Below are positions 12,745 through 24,262 of a stretch of 64,000 bases of DNA, one piece after another; the first letter of the stretch is position 1, and each line of letters opens with the position of its first letter. The stretch comes from Boswellia sacra (taxonomy: Eukaryota > Streptophyta > Magnoliopsida > Sapindales > Burseraceae). The position numbers and the translations under genes were made by a program. Below the pieces are notes generated by a model that saw only the letters and a list, made by a program, of their open reading frames with translations, had not been told where the DNA came from and ran no database searches. The stretch is taken from contig SNVD02006955.1 in NCBI GenBank assembly GCA_013180625.2, positions 1,674,001 through 1,738,000 on the forward strand. The letters are read 5' to 3'.

Positions 12745-15429
12745 ATTAAGAGCTAATTATAGCTAGAAGGTAGCTTAATTGTGGTTAACTAAAGATAAAT
12801 TAAGATAATGGATGATGGTTTGGTTGGCCAAATACTGCCGCAACTGGACCCATCAACCAATTATTAATTTTATTCCACTAATGAAAAGTTACGATGAATT
12901 AAGGCAATTCACTTCAGATGGGGATATATAAAGTTCGGTTGGAAGGGAGCTTGTAGGCCACGGGAGTTGTTCAATTTGTGGTTAATGTGGCACGCACCTT
13001 TCCTCAAGTAGATAAGAAATTAGTTAGCAAAATATACAGAATAAGATCCTCAAGATTTGGTGTATATGCAATATTTTGAGGCCTTTCGAGTCCTCGATCG
13101 GTGACAGGCCTCAGCCGAAAAGTTATATGTTATCACAAAATTGTAACTTAATTATTAAAATTAGGTTCACATGATTAATTAATTAGGAATCTTTTATATC
13201 AGGTTCTGGGAAAGTAGGAAGAGACTGAAACATAGCCATGAAATTGTCTAGGTCTAGCCAATCACTTAGAGCCCATATGTTTTGAAACCTTTGCAGTAGC
13301 TGATGGAGAATTATTATGATGTCCATGGCCCGCAGATGAGGCATCTGAATGTCAACAACTGTATTCTGATGACATTAAAAAGCTTATCGGTGGGGCTGAA
13401 ACTGAACATCATTGGTGACATGAGCAGTAGATTATGTCCTGAAGGAGTTTTCAGTACTTTCATCGATCTCAAAAACCCTTTATTGTACTAAGCTTCTTGT
13501 TCTTTGATAACAATTTCAATAACAATATTGCTTCTGGTTCGGAAGCTTATTTATAAATAATAACTAGTTTTGGATATATATTCTGCACTGAAAACGTGTA
13601 AATTAATGATTCCCTTCCCCGGATTGCATGCAGAAACCCTAGAGTACAACCCAACCGAAGATTTGGCTATCATATTAATTTTATGACTAATTTGACAAAA
13701 TATTTACAAAGTATTATCTATCTAGATATTCTAGCTAGAAGGAGGTCTAGGAAAGAACCATCTAATTAATGAACCAAGATCATCTCACGATCTGATCTTT
13801 TTCTAATCTTTAAAAGATCTCATGACAAATGGTAAATATTAAATTTAATGGTTAAGGTTTATTTTATTATTTTTGACAACTAAACGGCACAGTTTTATTA
13901 ACCCAAAACATCTCTCTTTCTTTGAATTACTTGGTTATATTATTGCTGCTTTTCTTTGAGTTACAGTGCATCTTTTATCAAGAATGGCTGGTGATAAGGC
14001 TAGTTGAATTAAAACTAAAATCAAAGGCTTTTAAGACCTTATCACCGGAATGAATGAGTGCGTCAAGGAAATAAGCCTATAAGTCTTTCATGTTTTAATT
14101 CTCTTTTTGACAGATTATACAAACTCTAATCTAAAACTAAACATCGTCACGAAAAAAAATGAAAGCAAAAGGAGAGGCGTCTATTGTTTTGTTGCTGATA
14201 TAGAGAACAAAGAGTGGACAAATGTGTCCATTATTATACGAAAAGTCGAAGGAGAGGCGTTAGAGAGAGAAAGCAGAAGGAGAGACGTTAGAAAGCGAAA
14301 ACGTTTATAATTTTACTATAGTTTTTTACTTTAATGAAACTATTGAATTGAATATTTATCACGTTACATGAGATTCTTCAAAAATAAAAAAAAAAATTAG
14401 ATCAGAAGAGGATCCTAATCCCTAATTAATTAGGTCGATGATGATGATGTAGTATTTGATTAGTTGGCATCGAGATATAGCTAGCTAGCTTTTGAGAGAT
14501 GCTGTTGCATACAATGACAGTGGTTAAAAGGGGTATCTATCATACATACAACAATAATCTAGACAACCACAAATTAGGCAAGTGCGGCGTTAGAGTGTTT
14601 CAAATTCAACTTGAAACTTTGTTGCTCGATCCCACACGGGTACTTAAGGTCTCCCTCTTGGCCCGACAGTTTCATTTTTTCTTAAGACAATATATTTTCA
14701 CCAACTAATTAAAGCAGGTTTTCGTTCGACTAAGTGGAGAAGCTAGCGCCAGCAACTTTTTTTTTTTTTTTTTGGGACATGAGCCTATTTGGTTCGTGCT
14801 TAAGTGTCCCAACTGCTTTCTGCTTTCTATTGTTTTAATTTTTCTGATCTTGTGGCCAATATCCATGGATGAGTCTTTTTTTTTCCTTCAAAAATAAAAA
14901 TTATTTCTGCTAAGCAAAGTTCAGGCCCTCCAGAGCACTCTGATCGATCTTGATTCCCGGGAACAATTCCCCGTGTTACACTTGAAATAATGAGGATATT
15001 TGACAGTACATTCTGAGAGGTGTGGGATATCTCACACTCTTAAGTCTAAGAGCAACTAGAACTTTGAAGGCCTCTGTGTATGTGGCTTTTTGTTGGACAT
15101 GCCTGTTTGTTTTGGTTTGCTGGTACGCTGAAAGATCATGATAGTTCATTGCAAATCGAGCCATCACCACAGCAAGTTAAATATTTCTGCAGATCTTATT
15201 TATGAGAAAATCTTTGGCGTGGCAGGGGCTGTGTCACTATGTCGCCAACTCAAAACATTTAATAGAGAATAATTATTACAATATTCGTTCCCTCTCTGTA
15301 CATTTCATGACCCATATATTATTAATTTATTGGTCTAATGCTGATACAGAAAAGCTAACTTATTAGGTGTGGTAGACTCAAATATTAAAGTTGGATCTTA
15401 CTTAGAAGCTTAAGCTTTTGCAACAGTTG

Positions 15430-15885
15430 CATAACTCTCTCTAATCATATATACAATAATTGCACCAAGATTTTTCCCTTATGTACACACTCAATCATAC
15501 ATTATTTTATAGAGTTAGTCAGGCCACCACTTTGGATCAAGACTTAACATGATACAAGAGTTAAAAGGTTTCAAATACAAATCTCCTCATTCTCCGTTTT
15601 TTTATTTCTTACATCAATGAGATCAAATATTTCATATGAGAAAACGTGTTAGACTCAAATATTAATTTTGAATCATTATCTAAGCTTTTAGGTTAAGCGA
15701 TTACTTAACAAGATAAAAACACAGAATTTTTTAGAAACAAAATTTTTCCCGTTAACTATTTAACGGAGCATAATTCTCTGCAACAGTATGTGTAATAGTT
15801 GCACCAAGATTTTTCCCTTATCTCTGCATACTCGATGTACATTATTCCATATAGCTAGCCAGGCCACCACTTTGTTGTTTCCTCA
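15430..15885. repeat. Segmental duplication, two diverged copies about 340 bp apart
   Basis: Sequence at about 15455-15535 (TTGCACCAAGATTTTTCCCT ... AGGCCACCACTTTG) recurs at about 15792-15876 with substitutions. The intervening DNA and the sequence before the first copy also share TAGACTCAAATATTAA and AAGCTTTT words. This is probably an old duplication inside decayed repetitive DNA. Confidence 0.7.
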
Positions 15886-18685
15886 GATATAATGATTAGT
15901 AAGACAACGTACTGCACTAGTAACAACTCAATGATGACTAGGTACATTGAGTTGTAAAATGAAGAATAAAGCTTCATTCAGATACCCCAATTTCTAAATG
16001 ATGATGATCTGCTGAACAATAAGAATCAACTAACGAATTCATTTGTGGCAAGCATTAACAGAACAGTCGTCTTCAAGACATGATGAAACATGGAATGACT
16101 CGCCAATTCGGAAACTATCCACTTAATCAAATGGGATTTGTTGATCGACTAGGTAATGTCTTATCATTATACCATCTCATTTGCTGTTTGAGCAGGCCCA
16201 GATGTTGCTTCACTGGAGACCAATATGACTACTTGACTCTTGAATCGCGATTAAGATAACCTTCCTCGAAAGTTTCATCTTTTTATTATTTTTTTATCTT
16301 TTTTTTTTTTATAACAGATTTATACAGAGGGAAAGATGCTACCAATCACTCGATCAATTGCTGAATCATGCATAGAAATTCAGCATTGCATCGAACAGTT
16401 TGTTAATTTCTTTACTTTATATTTATATTAAGTCATGCACGTGATGATGACCAATAAACCTCTAGTAAAATGAAAGGTGATTAATTTGCTGTGTGTTTGG
16501 CTTTGAAGTCCCTACAGTTTTCAGTACACACTTGGTAACATCAATCTATATTCTGCATTACTTTTTCCGGCTTCTACTTTTTTCTTTGATAAAGGTTCCA
16601 ATGTCATCTTCTTTTTCTCTTTTTAGGTTGTGACCATTATTGGTTCTCAGTGTTCCCAAAGCTTTTAAAATTTGTCATTTTTTTTTTTAAATTTCATTAA
16701 AAAAAATTCTGACAGAGAAAGAAGATTGTGACAAATTTTAAAATTATTAAGATTTATATATCCAAAAATTATTGAAGATATATGATATCGTATCTGTGTC
16801 ACTTGTTGACTTGTTTTGCGTTGCTTTTATAAAATAAAACGTAGGCCCAGCTTACACCTCTTGATTTGGGCCTGAAACTCCAAGTTTTCTGTCCCAACAT
16901 GGGCCCAAACCCAAACCTTATTGAGCCAGTGATTCTTCGCCCAGTTGTGCCGTGACAACTGACAAGTTCGAGATGGATCTATTTCGGGTTTCTATTTGAA
17001 CCCAGTTATGACCTGTATATGCCGCACCTCCTGATTGGTAAGATCCAAAATTATAGTCAAATAAAATTTTAAAATGGTGAACTAAGAACTACGGTTATGT
17101 TTGTTTATGTATTTTGAGTTTTTATTTGTAAAATTTAGGAATAGTATGTGATTGATTTTAAATTTTTTCGAATTCTGAAAATCGTGTAGTTAATATTGAT
17201 TTAAATATATTGATAAATGTGTATTTTCTAGAAACAGTATTTTGAAAATGTAACATTGATTTGGCTCTACATTTGTTTTTTTTTTTTTTTGTAAATTTGG
17301 TTTTGAATAAATAAATTATAATACGATCTCCTATGCCACAATTTACGTAGAGAAATAATATCTATAAAAATAAAATCATACACTGATTTGGCTCTCCATT
17401 TGTGATTCGGGCATTCATGTTATTTTGTTTGAAGGACAAATTATTGCCAACAAGTAGCGAAAAATTTTAATTACGTATGATCAGCAGAAAAACTTCTTTG
17501 GCAGTCGGTGCCTATTCACATGTTTTAGGCCAAAGTTTCCGAAATCATGCTCTTGCTCAAGACCATCTGCCCTATTATCAAACAAGATTTCTAAATGGTG
17601 TTCGTTATAGTTCTTCTTTTGTGCTACTTCACAAAGTCACAACAAGATTTATATAAGGAAATAGCAGAAGACTCTCATTATAGAAGCTCTTTTGTTTAAA
17701 CTACTTAAATTTTTATAGAATTTATTTAATATGTTATTTATTTAACTAAAAAAAATTGTTTTTATTTCCTTTTATTTCAAACTCCACCTCTACATGTATA
17801 ATGTAAACAGTTTCCACCCGGTTGGTCCCAACAACGGCAGACCTAGGAAGGGCCCCGCGTGGGCCTCGGCCCCTCCTAAACTTTGTCATTTTCCCATCCT
17901 TTCATTTTGTCACTTTTATACCCCTATTTAATTAGAAAGATCAATTTCTTCTATTTCATCTTTTTCTAATTATTAACTCGTAAAACGTTCAAAGGTTTCC
18001 TCCTTTCAGTCTAGTATCACATGTAGGTCTCTCTTTTTAAAAAAATAAAATAAAATTTATAATCATGTAAGTTTCTCGTATATTTTTGTTTTATTATTTC
18101 ATTTCCTAAATTGTAGTTTCAGTTCCTTTGTTCATTTTATTTAATCTAGTCTAAATTGTATATTCTTCTCTATTTTTTTATTTCATAGTTTATAATTGAT
18201 CAATTTTTTTAATAAAGTTGTTTTTTTAATGAAAAAATTCTGGGTGAACGGTAATACATAACTAAGTCTTATAAATTATAGAGTTTTAGTAATATATTAT
18301 TTTTGGACCATATAAGAGGCAAAGTCCAATATATCCCTTTTACTTAGGTATAGCTTTTTTTTTAATATTTTAATGAATTCTCTTATGCTACAGAGGTTTA
18401 TCAAAAAAATTATAAATATTATAATATTTAAAGCACTCTTACTCACATAAAATCCTGATTTCACCACCGGGTCCTAGGACCATTGCGGAAGGGCATTTCG
18501 GTAAATAGGACCATCCACGAACGCTGGAACGCGTTGAATTGATTTATTTATTTTTCCCCTGTGCGAGTGTTAATAGAAGAGGAGCAACCCGAAATCAAAT
18601 ATTGATACATCTCCATACAGCTCACCTGGGTTGCAGCCTTCAGGTTCAAGTAAAAGCCAATTCCCAGCTGTTGCCTTATCTCCCC

Positions 18686-18692
18686 TATAAAA
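18686..18692 (+). promoter_or_regulatory. Putative TATA box of the carotene hydroxylase gene
   Basis: TATAAAA lies 126-132 bp upstream of the start codon in a C-rich context (TCCCCTATAAAAGCTCGC). It would give a transcription start near 18718 and a 5' leader of about 100 bp. Inferred from motif and position only. Confidence 0.5.
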
Positions 18693-18817
18693 GCTCGCTC
18701 AAAGTTGAAGAATCCTTCGATCTCTCTCGGTGTGTGTACTATCTACACCAACTTTTCTTCTTATAATCTAATCAAGACTCCGATTTCTCCCAAGTTTAGC
18801 TTTTGAGTTGGGAGTCC

Positions 18818-20394
18818 ATGGCAATCGGATTGTCATCCACTTCAAGTGTTGTAACTTACCGTAATGGTCGCAATACTTTCTTTACTGCAAAGCTGGGCAC
18901 GTCCATGGCATTATTTCCTTACTCGATTTCAACTCTTGCTACTCAGCAGAGGAAAAAGAAGAGCTTGAGCATATGCTTGGTCATGGGGAAGAGAAGAGAA
19001 GATATTATCAGAGTTGACAAGGTAAATTTAGTTGAAACGCAGAAACAGATGATCACAGTTTCACGGGTACAACAGAGGCTAGCTAGAAAAAAATCAGAGA
19101 GACAGACATACCTTGTTGCTGCAATCATGTCCACTCTTGGCATCTCTTCAATGGCAGTTTTAGCTGTTTATTATAGATTTTCATGGCGAATGGAGGTACT
19201 AATTACCCTCCTTTTTGTTTCTTCTATTGATTTGTATACCATTCCCCTTTTGCTAATTAACATTTTAACCTGAAATGGGTTTCCATTGCTTTCCTTTACC
19301 AGGGTGGAGACTTGCAACTTCTAGAAATGTTCGGTACATTTGCTCTCTCTGTTGGTGCTGCTGTAAGTTAAATTCTTATTAGCATTAATATTACCATTAA
19401 TTATTTGGTATTGATAATTGAATCGTTTCTGGGTGCTATTGAAATGCAGGTAGGCATGGAGTTTTGGGCACGGTGGGCACATAGAGCTCTATGGCATGCT
19501 TCATTGTGGCACATGCATGAGGTCAGACTTGATTAGAATCAATTTGTTATTTGTTGGTACCAATTAATACAGATGAATTGAATTGGTGGCTTACTCCGCT
19601 CTTGTTGTTTGGAATTTTGCAGTCTCACCATCGACCAAGGGACGGCCCTTTCGAGCTAAATGATGTTTTCGCAATAACTAATGCTGTTCCAGCTATTGCT
19701 CTGCTTTCATACGGTTTCTTCAACAAAGGGCTTCTTCCAGGACTCTGTTTCGGCGCCGTATGTCGCTGTCTCTTTATCCATTATTATTAAACTTGATTTC
19801 TACTTTTAGATTTTGTAATCTGATTCGATCTTGCCACGACCCACGGCAGTCGGTGGGCGAAACATCCTCTTGACTTACCTTTATTATCATTAGTAAGACT
19901 ATGTTGTTATTTTCTGACAAGTTTTTTTTTTTTTTAAGGGTCTAGGAATTACTGTGTTTGGGATGGCCTACATGTTCGTCCATGATGGGCTTGTCCACCG
20001 TCGATTTCCAGTGGGGCCTGTAGCGAACGTCCCTTATTTACGAAGAGTTGCTGCAGCTCACCAAGTAAGATCATTTTTACTAACCAACCACCTAAAACAC
20101 ATTACAAACTTCAATATTTATACCAATTACACTCATTTCACATTCGTTTTCACTGGATAGCTACATCACTCAGAAAAATTCAATGGATTGCCGTATGGGC
20201 TGTTTCTGGGACCTCAGGTAAGATTTATTTATTTATTCTGGTTTTTTTTTAATACCAAATATGGGGTGATGGCAAAAGGGTTATTGATTACTTGATTATT
20301 CATTAATTTACAGGAACTAGAAGAGGTGGGAGGCATGGAAGAATTAAATAAGGAGGTTCAAAGATGGAATAGGAAATCCAAATGTCCACCATGA
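18818..20394 (+). CDS. BCH: Beta-carotene 3-hydroxylase, non-heme di-iron type, chloroplastic
   Basis: Hydroxylates the beta-rings of beta-carotene to give beta-cryptoxanthin and zeaxanthin, in plastid membranes. Seven exons, all phase 0: 18818-19195, 19303-19362, 19450-19521, 19623-19757, 19939-20064, 20161-20217 and 20314-20394, encoding 302 aa. The first 60 or so residues, rich in Ser/Thr and basic residues, look like a plastid transit peptide. The iron-binding histidine clusters are complete: H157-x4-H162 (HRALWH), H167-x4-H172/H173 (HMHESHH), H230-x4-H235 (HDGLVH) and H256-x2-H259/H260 (HQLHH, split by the exon 5/6 junction). Hydrophobic segments precede and separate these clusters, as in the fatty-acid-hydroxylase superfamily. 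Length and seven-exon layout fit plant homologues. No defect seen. Which of the usual two paralogues this is cannot be told. Confidence 0.95.
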
Positions 20395-20567
20395 TTAATT
20401 ACTGTTACAGAAGCTCTATTTGTATTTAGTTTCTCCATATAGTATTTTCAACATTTATTTAAAAGGAGTGTCGGTTAAAAAGCAAGAATATATGTATATT
20501 TAGATGTTGCCATTGACCAATGAAGCCAATAGGAGCAAGCAATATTATTGGCCAATTCTAAAACATG

Positions 20568-20705
20568 AGAGGGTCCGTGGTATGTCGGAGGTATTACATT
20601 CGGATCAATCAGGAGCGTTATATCAATATCACATCATGACGCATGCTCAGTACGCGCTCCCTGATTGATCCAGAGGCAATGCCTCCGGAGTACCACAGAT
20701 TCTCT
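20568..20705. repeat. Imperfect inverted repeat (hairpin), about 138 bp
   Basis: The left arm AGAGGGTCCGTGGTA...GGATCAATCAGGAGCG pairs with a right arm whose reverse complement reads AGAGAATCTGTGGTA...GGATCAATCAGGGAGCG. The arms are about 50 bp with a short loop. It is most likely a small foldback transposon lying in the 3' flank of the carotene hydroxylase. No target duplication is certain. Confidence 0.75.
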
Positions 20706-21117
20706 TCCCAAAAATAGAGGATTATTCAACCCACTAAGAAAGAGACAAATGAATTGAGAAATGCACTGCATTGGCCAGAAGAAACAACGTGGCATGGGAT
20801 TATTGACAACGCAAACATATTTGGTATAATTACCAACTTACAATTTTTAAAAGACTCCTCCTCTATTTGAAAATGATCAGGATTCTCTCTTGATCTAATA
20901 TTCATTTTAACAAAATATAAACACATAATTAATAATTAATACATAATAAATAAGAGAAGGGAGAGAATACAAAAGATTTTAATCATTCAAAATTAATAAA
21001 ATTAACATAACATAAAATATATAAAAGTTAAGTTAAAGTTAAGATGGGAGGGTCGTAATTCCTTCGAAAATTAATACATAATTAATCACAAAAACAAAGC
21101 AGAAAGCAATGGGCAGG

Positions 21118-21260
21118 GTACGTGTCTGCATTCAAGAGAAGGGTGTGTGTACGTGGAAGTGTCTAGCAGGTCACGCAAAAGCTTAACGGGGAACACGTGG
21201 ACTGTAAGCAATACATTATTGGTGCTCGTGGGTGACTCGCTTCATTGACGTCTTTATAAA
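21118..21260 (+). promoter_or_regulatory. Promoter-like cluster of ACGT elements and TATA box with no recognised gene
   Basis: Four ACGT-core words (TACGTGTC, TACGTGGA, AACACGTGG, TGACGTC) occur within about 130 bp and are followed by TTTATAAACC (TATAAA at 21255-21260). This is the layout of a plant bZIP-responsive promoter. Downstream I find only a 42-codon frame beginning at 21279, practically at the expected transcription start, so a coding product is doubtful. Confidence 0.35.
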
Positions 21261-22277
21261 CCTAATGCCACTTCCATAATGGCTTTTGTCATTGGGCACA
21301 AAAACCTCCACTGTACTCATAACTACAATCTTAATGTGCTGTCCAGTGTCCACCCAGCAAAGAACAACGAGCAAGCCTTTATATTAATTCGTTCTCTTCT
21401 TTCTTGAAAGTGGGTTTCCTTCTTCATTACTAAGCGTGCAGTATTTGTAAATCGTAATTTCGCTTTGGATTAATTGATTGGCCATTGCTGCCTGATGTGC
21501 TAGTGAATATTTTTGTGTTGAAGGAGAAACTTATGAAATTGGGAATTGAAGACGTGCAAGGAAGTGCATGATTAAGAAATGAAACACAAATGTCAAGAGA
21601 ATATATAAGACAAACAAGAACCTAACATTATAACGTAGAAGGTAAAGATACGAGAACCTCGCTCTATTGTTGGGTCCTGCCAGTGCCAATTGTGGCGGAT
21701 CCAGATTGAATATTTGGGGAACCGACCGAATCTTTGAAAAAAAATTATTATAAATTATGTAATATATTGATAAACTAAATTATATATATATATATATAAT
21801 TGAGAAAACAATAGTAATATTATTTTCCTTAATAACATATAAAAGAAAAATATGTATATAATCATTTATTAAAGTTATAGTATAAAAAGGAATTAGATAT
21901 TCAAATCTAAAAAAATATTCATAATTGTTTTTATACTATATTTTTGCGCAAGATAAAACAGTGCGTAACCTTTCTTTTTGTGGTTATATTAATTATGACT
22001 TTAAGAAATCTATTAATATGAGAAATTCTTATTTAGATAGCAAATATTACTTTTCAATTTAATAAAACTTTAACAAGAAAAATTGATTAATATACAATAA
22101 AACAAAAAAAAGCATGTGGATCCGCTTATTAATTTCAATTATAAGTTTATATGAATATAGTAATATATAATATGTAGAGAGGTGAAATAGAAAAACCACA
22201 TGATACACAATATTTACAAATATAATATTTAAACAAGTTTAATAAATTTTTATCGGCTTAATGGGGCCCGAGCCCCG

Positions 22278-22350
22278 TTAGGCGAAAGCATAGTTCTGGT
22301 GCCAGTGCCAGCAGTTAGGCGAAAGCATAGTTCTGGTGCCAGTGCCAGCA
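22278..22350. repeat. Perfect tandem direct repeat, about 36-bp unit twice
   Basis: GTTAGGCGAAAGCATAGTTC followed by TGGTGCCAGTGCCAGCA is repeated immediately without a mismatch, at the edge of a likely transposon remnant. The words TGCCAGTGCCA also occur at about 21677, at the other side of that remnant. Confidence 0.85.
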
Positions 22351-23120
22351 GATTACCTACCAAGAATTTGGTTGAAATAAAAACAAAATGAGGGTTATTT
22401 TCTAAAACCTGCTTAAACTCTTTTTAAGCCTAATTAAATTAAATTTCTTAAAAAAATAATCTATGAATTTATACTAGTTTAATGCAAAAATACCTACTTT
22501 CTTTGATTTAGGATATACCTTTCATCGCTTTATTTTTCTTCAACATTGTTTCTCGTTCTGATTTTTAAGAGACTGGCATATTTATCAATTATTGTTGATT
22601 ATCTTTCTTACTTTTGCAAAATCTGCCGTTAAAAAAAAAAAGACCTACTGAATCTTCAGTTATGTAACAGAAGGTCCCAATATGAATTATATATTTCCTA
22701 CTTTCTTCGTTTCGTTAACTAGTAGTAAAGGACAAGTTGGATCGGATTAGAATTTTTTGTAATTTTTGTGAGTTGTGATATTTGGAGGGAATCATTATAA
22801 AAAATTGGATGTTGATGGAGATTTTTGCATCCTAATTATTCGAGAAATAAATCCCTTATTGATCAAATTTAGTTTTATTTTGATGGAAGTGATGTTAATA
22901 ACTGTTTCCCGAAAATTAGATGCAAGAATTGAGGAGATGGCATGAACATCTGAATCCTATAAGGCAATAACTTGTAGGATGTTTTGGTAAATTAAACTTC
23001 AATTTAATTTTTAATTTTAAAAAAAAAATAAAATAAAGAGTTTAAAGGGAGTCTACGTGAGGCTTAAATAACAACGCTCAACGAAATTGGAGCGCTACCA
23101 TCTAACTTTATGTGCGAAAC

Positions 23121-23953
23121 ATGAGCCCAAAACTTAAAAAAGAGGAACGAAGTGGGCTAACTACACACAAATTGCAGATCCAACCGCCTGGTTGCTCAAC
23201 ACATGGTCGACAACCCAGTTGCCACGTAGAATCTAGAAAGACACTGATCGGTTTGCGACTTGTCTGGAAGTTTCTCAAGCTCTCAACAATTGACGGAAAA
23301 CTCATAAACGTTGTTCTTCTGTTCGTTCTGTTCCAAGCTACAGTCCGAGCCCCAGACACAGGTGTGTTAGCACTCTCTTGCCTTGCTTCCTACTTATAAT
23401 CTTTGAGCAGGTTTCATGATATTCGTTGCTGGATTTTGTTGATCAACTTGAACAGATTGTGTGATGCTTCTAAGTTCAGATCAATTATTTTCTTTTTTTA
23501 ATTGCATAGAATTTTCTATGTTGTTTCCAACTGCATATGTTTCTACTTAATTTTTTTTTCTCAGGTTTGCCAGTTTCTCAGTTTCTAACTACATGCGTGG
23601 AACTGCTGCTCTGTTGCGTGCATACAAATTGAAACAAGTATACCCCATCACGCGGTTATGGGGTATGTACGTGTCTGTTGCTTTCAATTTTCCTTGACCC
23701 TCTTATTATTATAATTGTTCAACAAATTCTTACATATAACAACATTGCGTTGCGAAAGGCAGGTAAACTGGCCACGACAACTCCTAAGAAACAAGTAAAT
23801 AATGATTCTACAGAAGGGGGGCCAATGGCAAAGGAGAATGCCGAACCTATTGTAGCCTTCAGCAGGCCTCCGCCACTCCCACCTGTTATTGGGCCACTGG
23901 TTGCGCTCTCATTGCTAGAATCTTGGTCAAGTCGTGATGGGGACGATGATTGA
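23121..23953 (+). CDS. Uncharacterised two-exon protein, 143 aa
   Basis: Not recognised as a named family. Two exons, 23121-23361 and 23763-23953, join across a GT-AG intron (ACAG|GTGTGT ... GGCAG|GTAAAC) and restore one reading frame, the split codon giving Gly81. The protein starts basic (MSPKLKKEERS), has a hydrophobic stretch around residues 61-71 (LINVVLLFVLF), then a polar linker and a conserved-looking C-terminus with PPPLPP at residues 116-121, a hydrophobic patch (VIGPLVALSLLESW) and an acidic end (RDGDDD). The preceding ATG at 23109 opens only a five-codon frame that ends across the chosen start, so the start choice is uncertain. The spliced frame and non-random composition favour a real gene, but conservation is not shown here. 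Confidence 0.5.
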
Positions 23954-24262
23954 TTGATGAGGTGAAGCCCTTCTCTCAACTATTTCATGTAGCGGTTAAT
24001 GTATGTACAGTAAGGACTTGTTGGCCGTCTCTACTTGAGAAACATCTTTAGAATGTTTAGCAGAATGTTGAGTGCTAATCCGAGTAATCGAACCATGAAA
24101 TTCCACATTCTGATATAGCCGTTCACAATTGGGTTGATAAAAGCCGCCAAAAATGTTGTGTAAATCTTTAGCAAGTATTGTAGTATTGCTTGAGGACTCT
24201 TTAGCAACCCTGCCGAGCATAATGCTTGAGCTTTTTTACTCTATTGATATGCTATGAATAAC
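23954..24262. other. Short intergenic gap between convergent genes
   Basis: About 310 bp separate the stop codons of the plus-strand unknown gene and the minus-strand NTF2-like gene. It should hold both 3' untranslated regions. Nothing else is evident. Confidence 0.5.

Larger units (their letters stand above)
10695..18817. other. Intergenic spacer with transposon material
   Basis: No convincing exon is seen in these 8 kb. The hAT-type element at 11923-12744 and the duplicated segments at 15430-15885 are listed separately. A cluster of TGGGCC/GGCCCA words at 16845-16960 resembles plant housekeeping promoter elements without a recognisable gene beside it. The GC-rich stretch at 17815-17880 followed by AT-rich sequence looks like the end of a decayed transposon. 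The last few hundred bases are the carotene hydroxylase promoter. Confidence 0.55.
20395..23120. other. Intergenic spacer with hairpin, orphan promoter-like cluster and TE remnants
   Basis: No gene is recognised. The hairpin at 20568-20705, the ACGT-element cluster at 21118-21260 and the direct repeat at 22278-22350 are listed separately. The AT-rich stretch from about 21700 to 22280, opening with GTGGCGGATCCAG and closing with GGGGCCCGAGCCCC, resembles the ends of a decayed transposable element. Confidence 0.55.
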
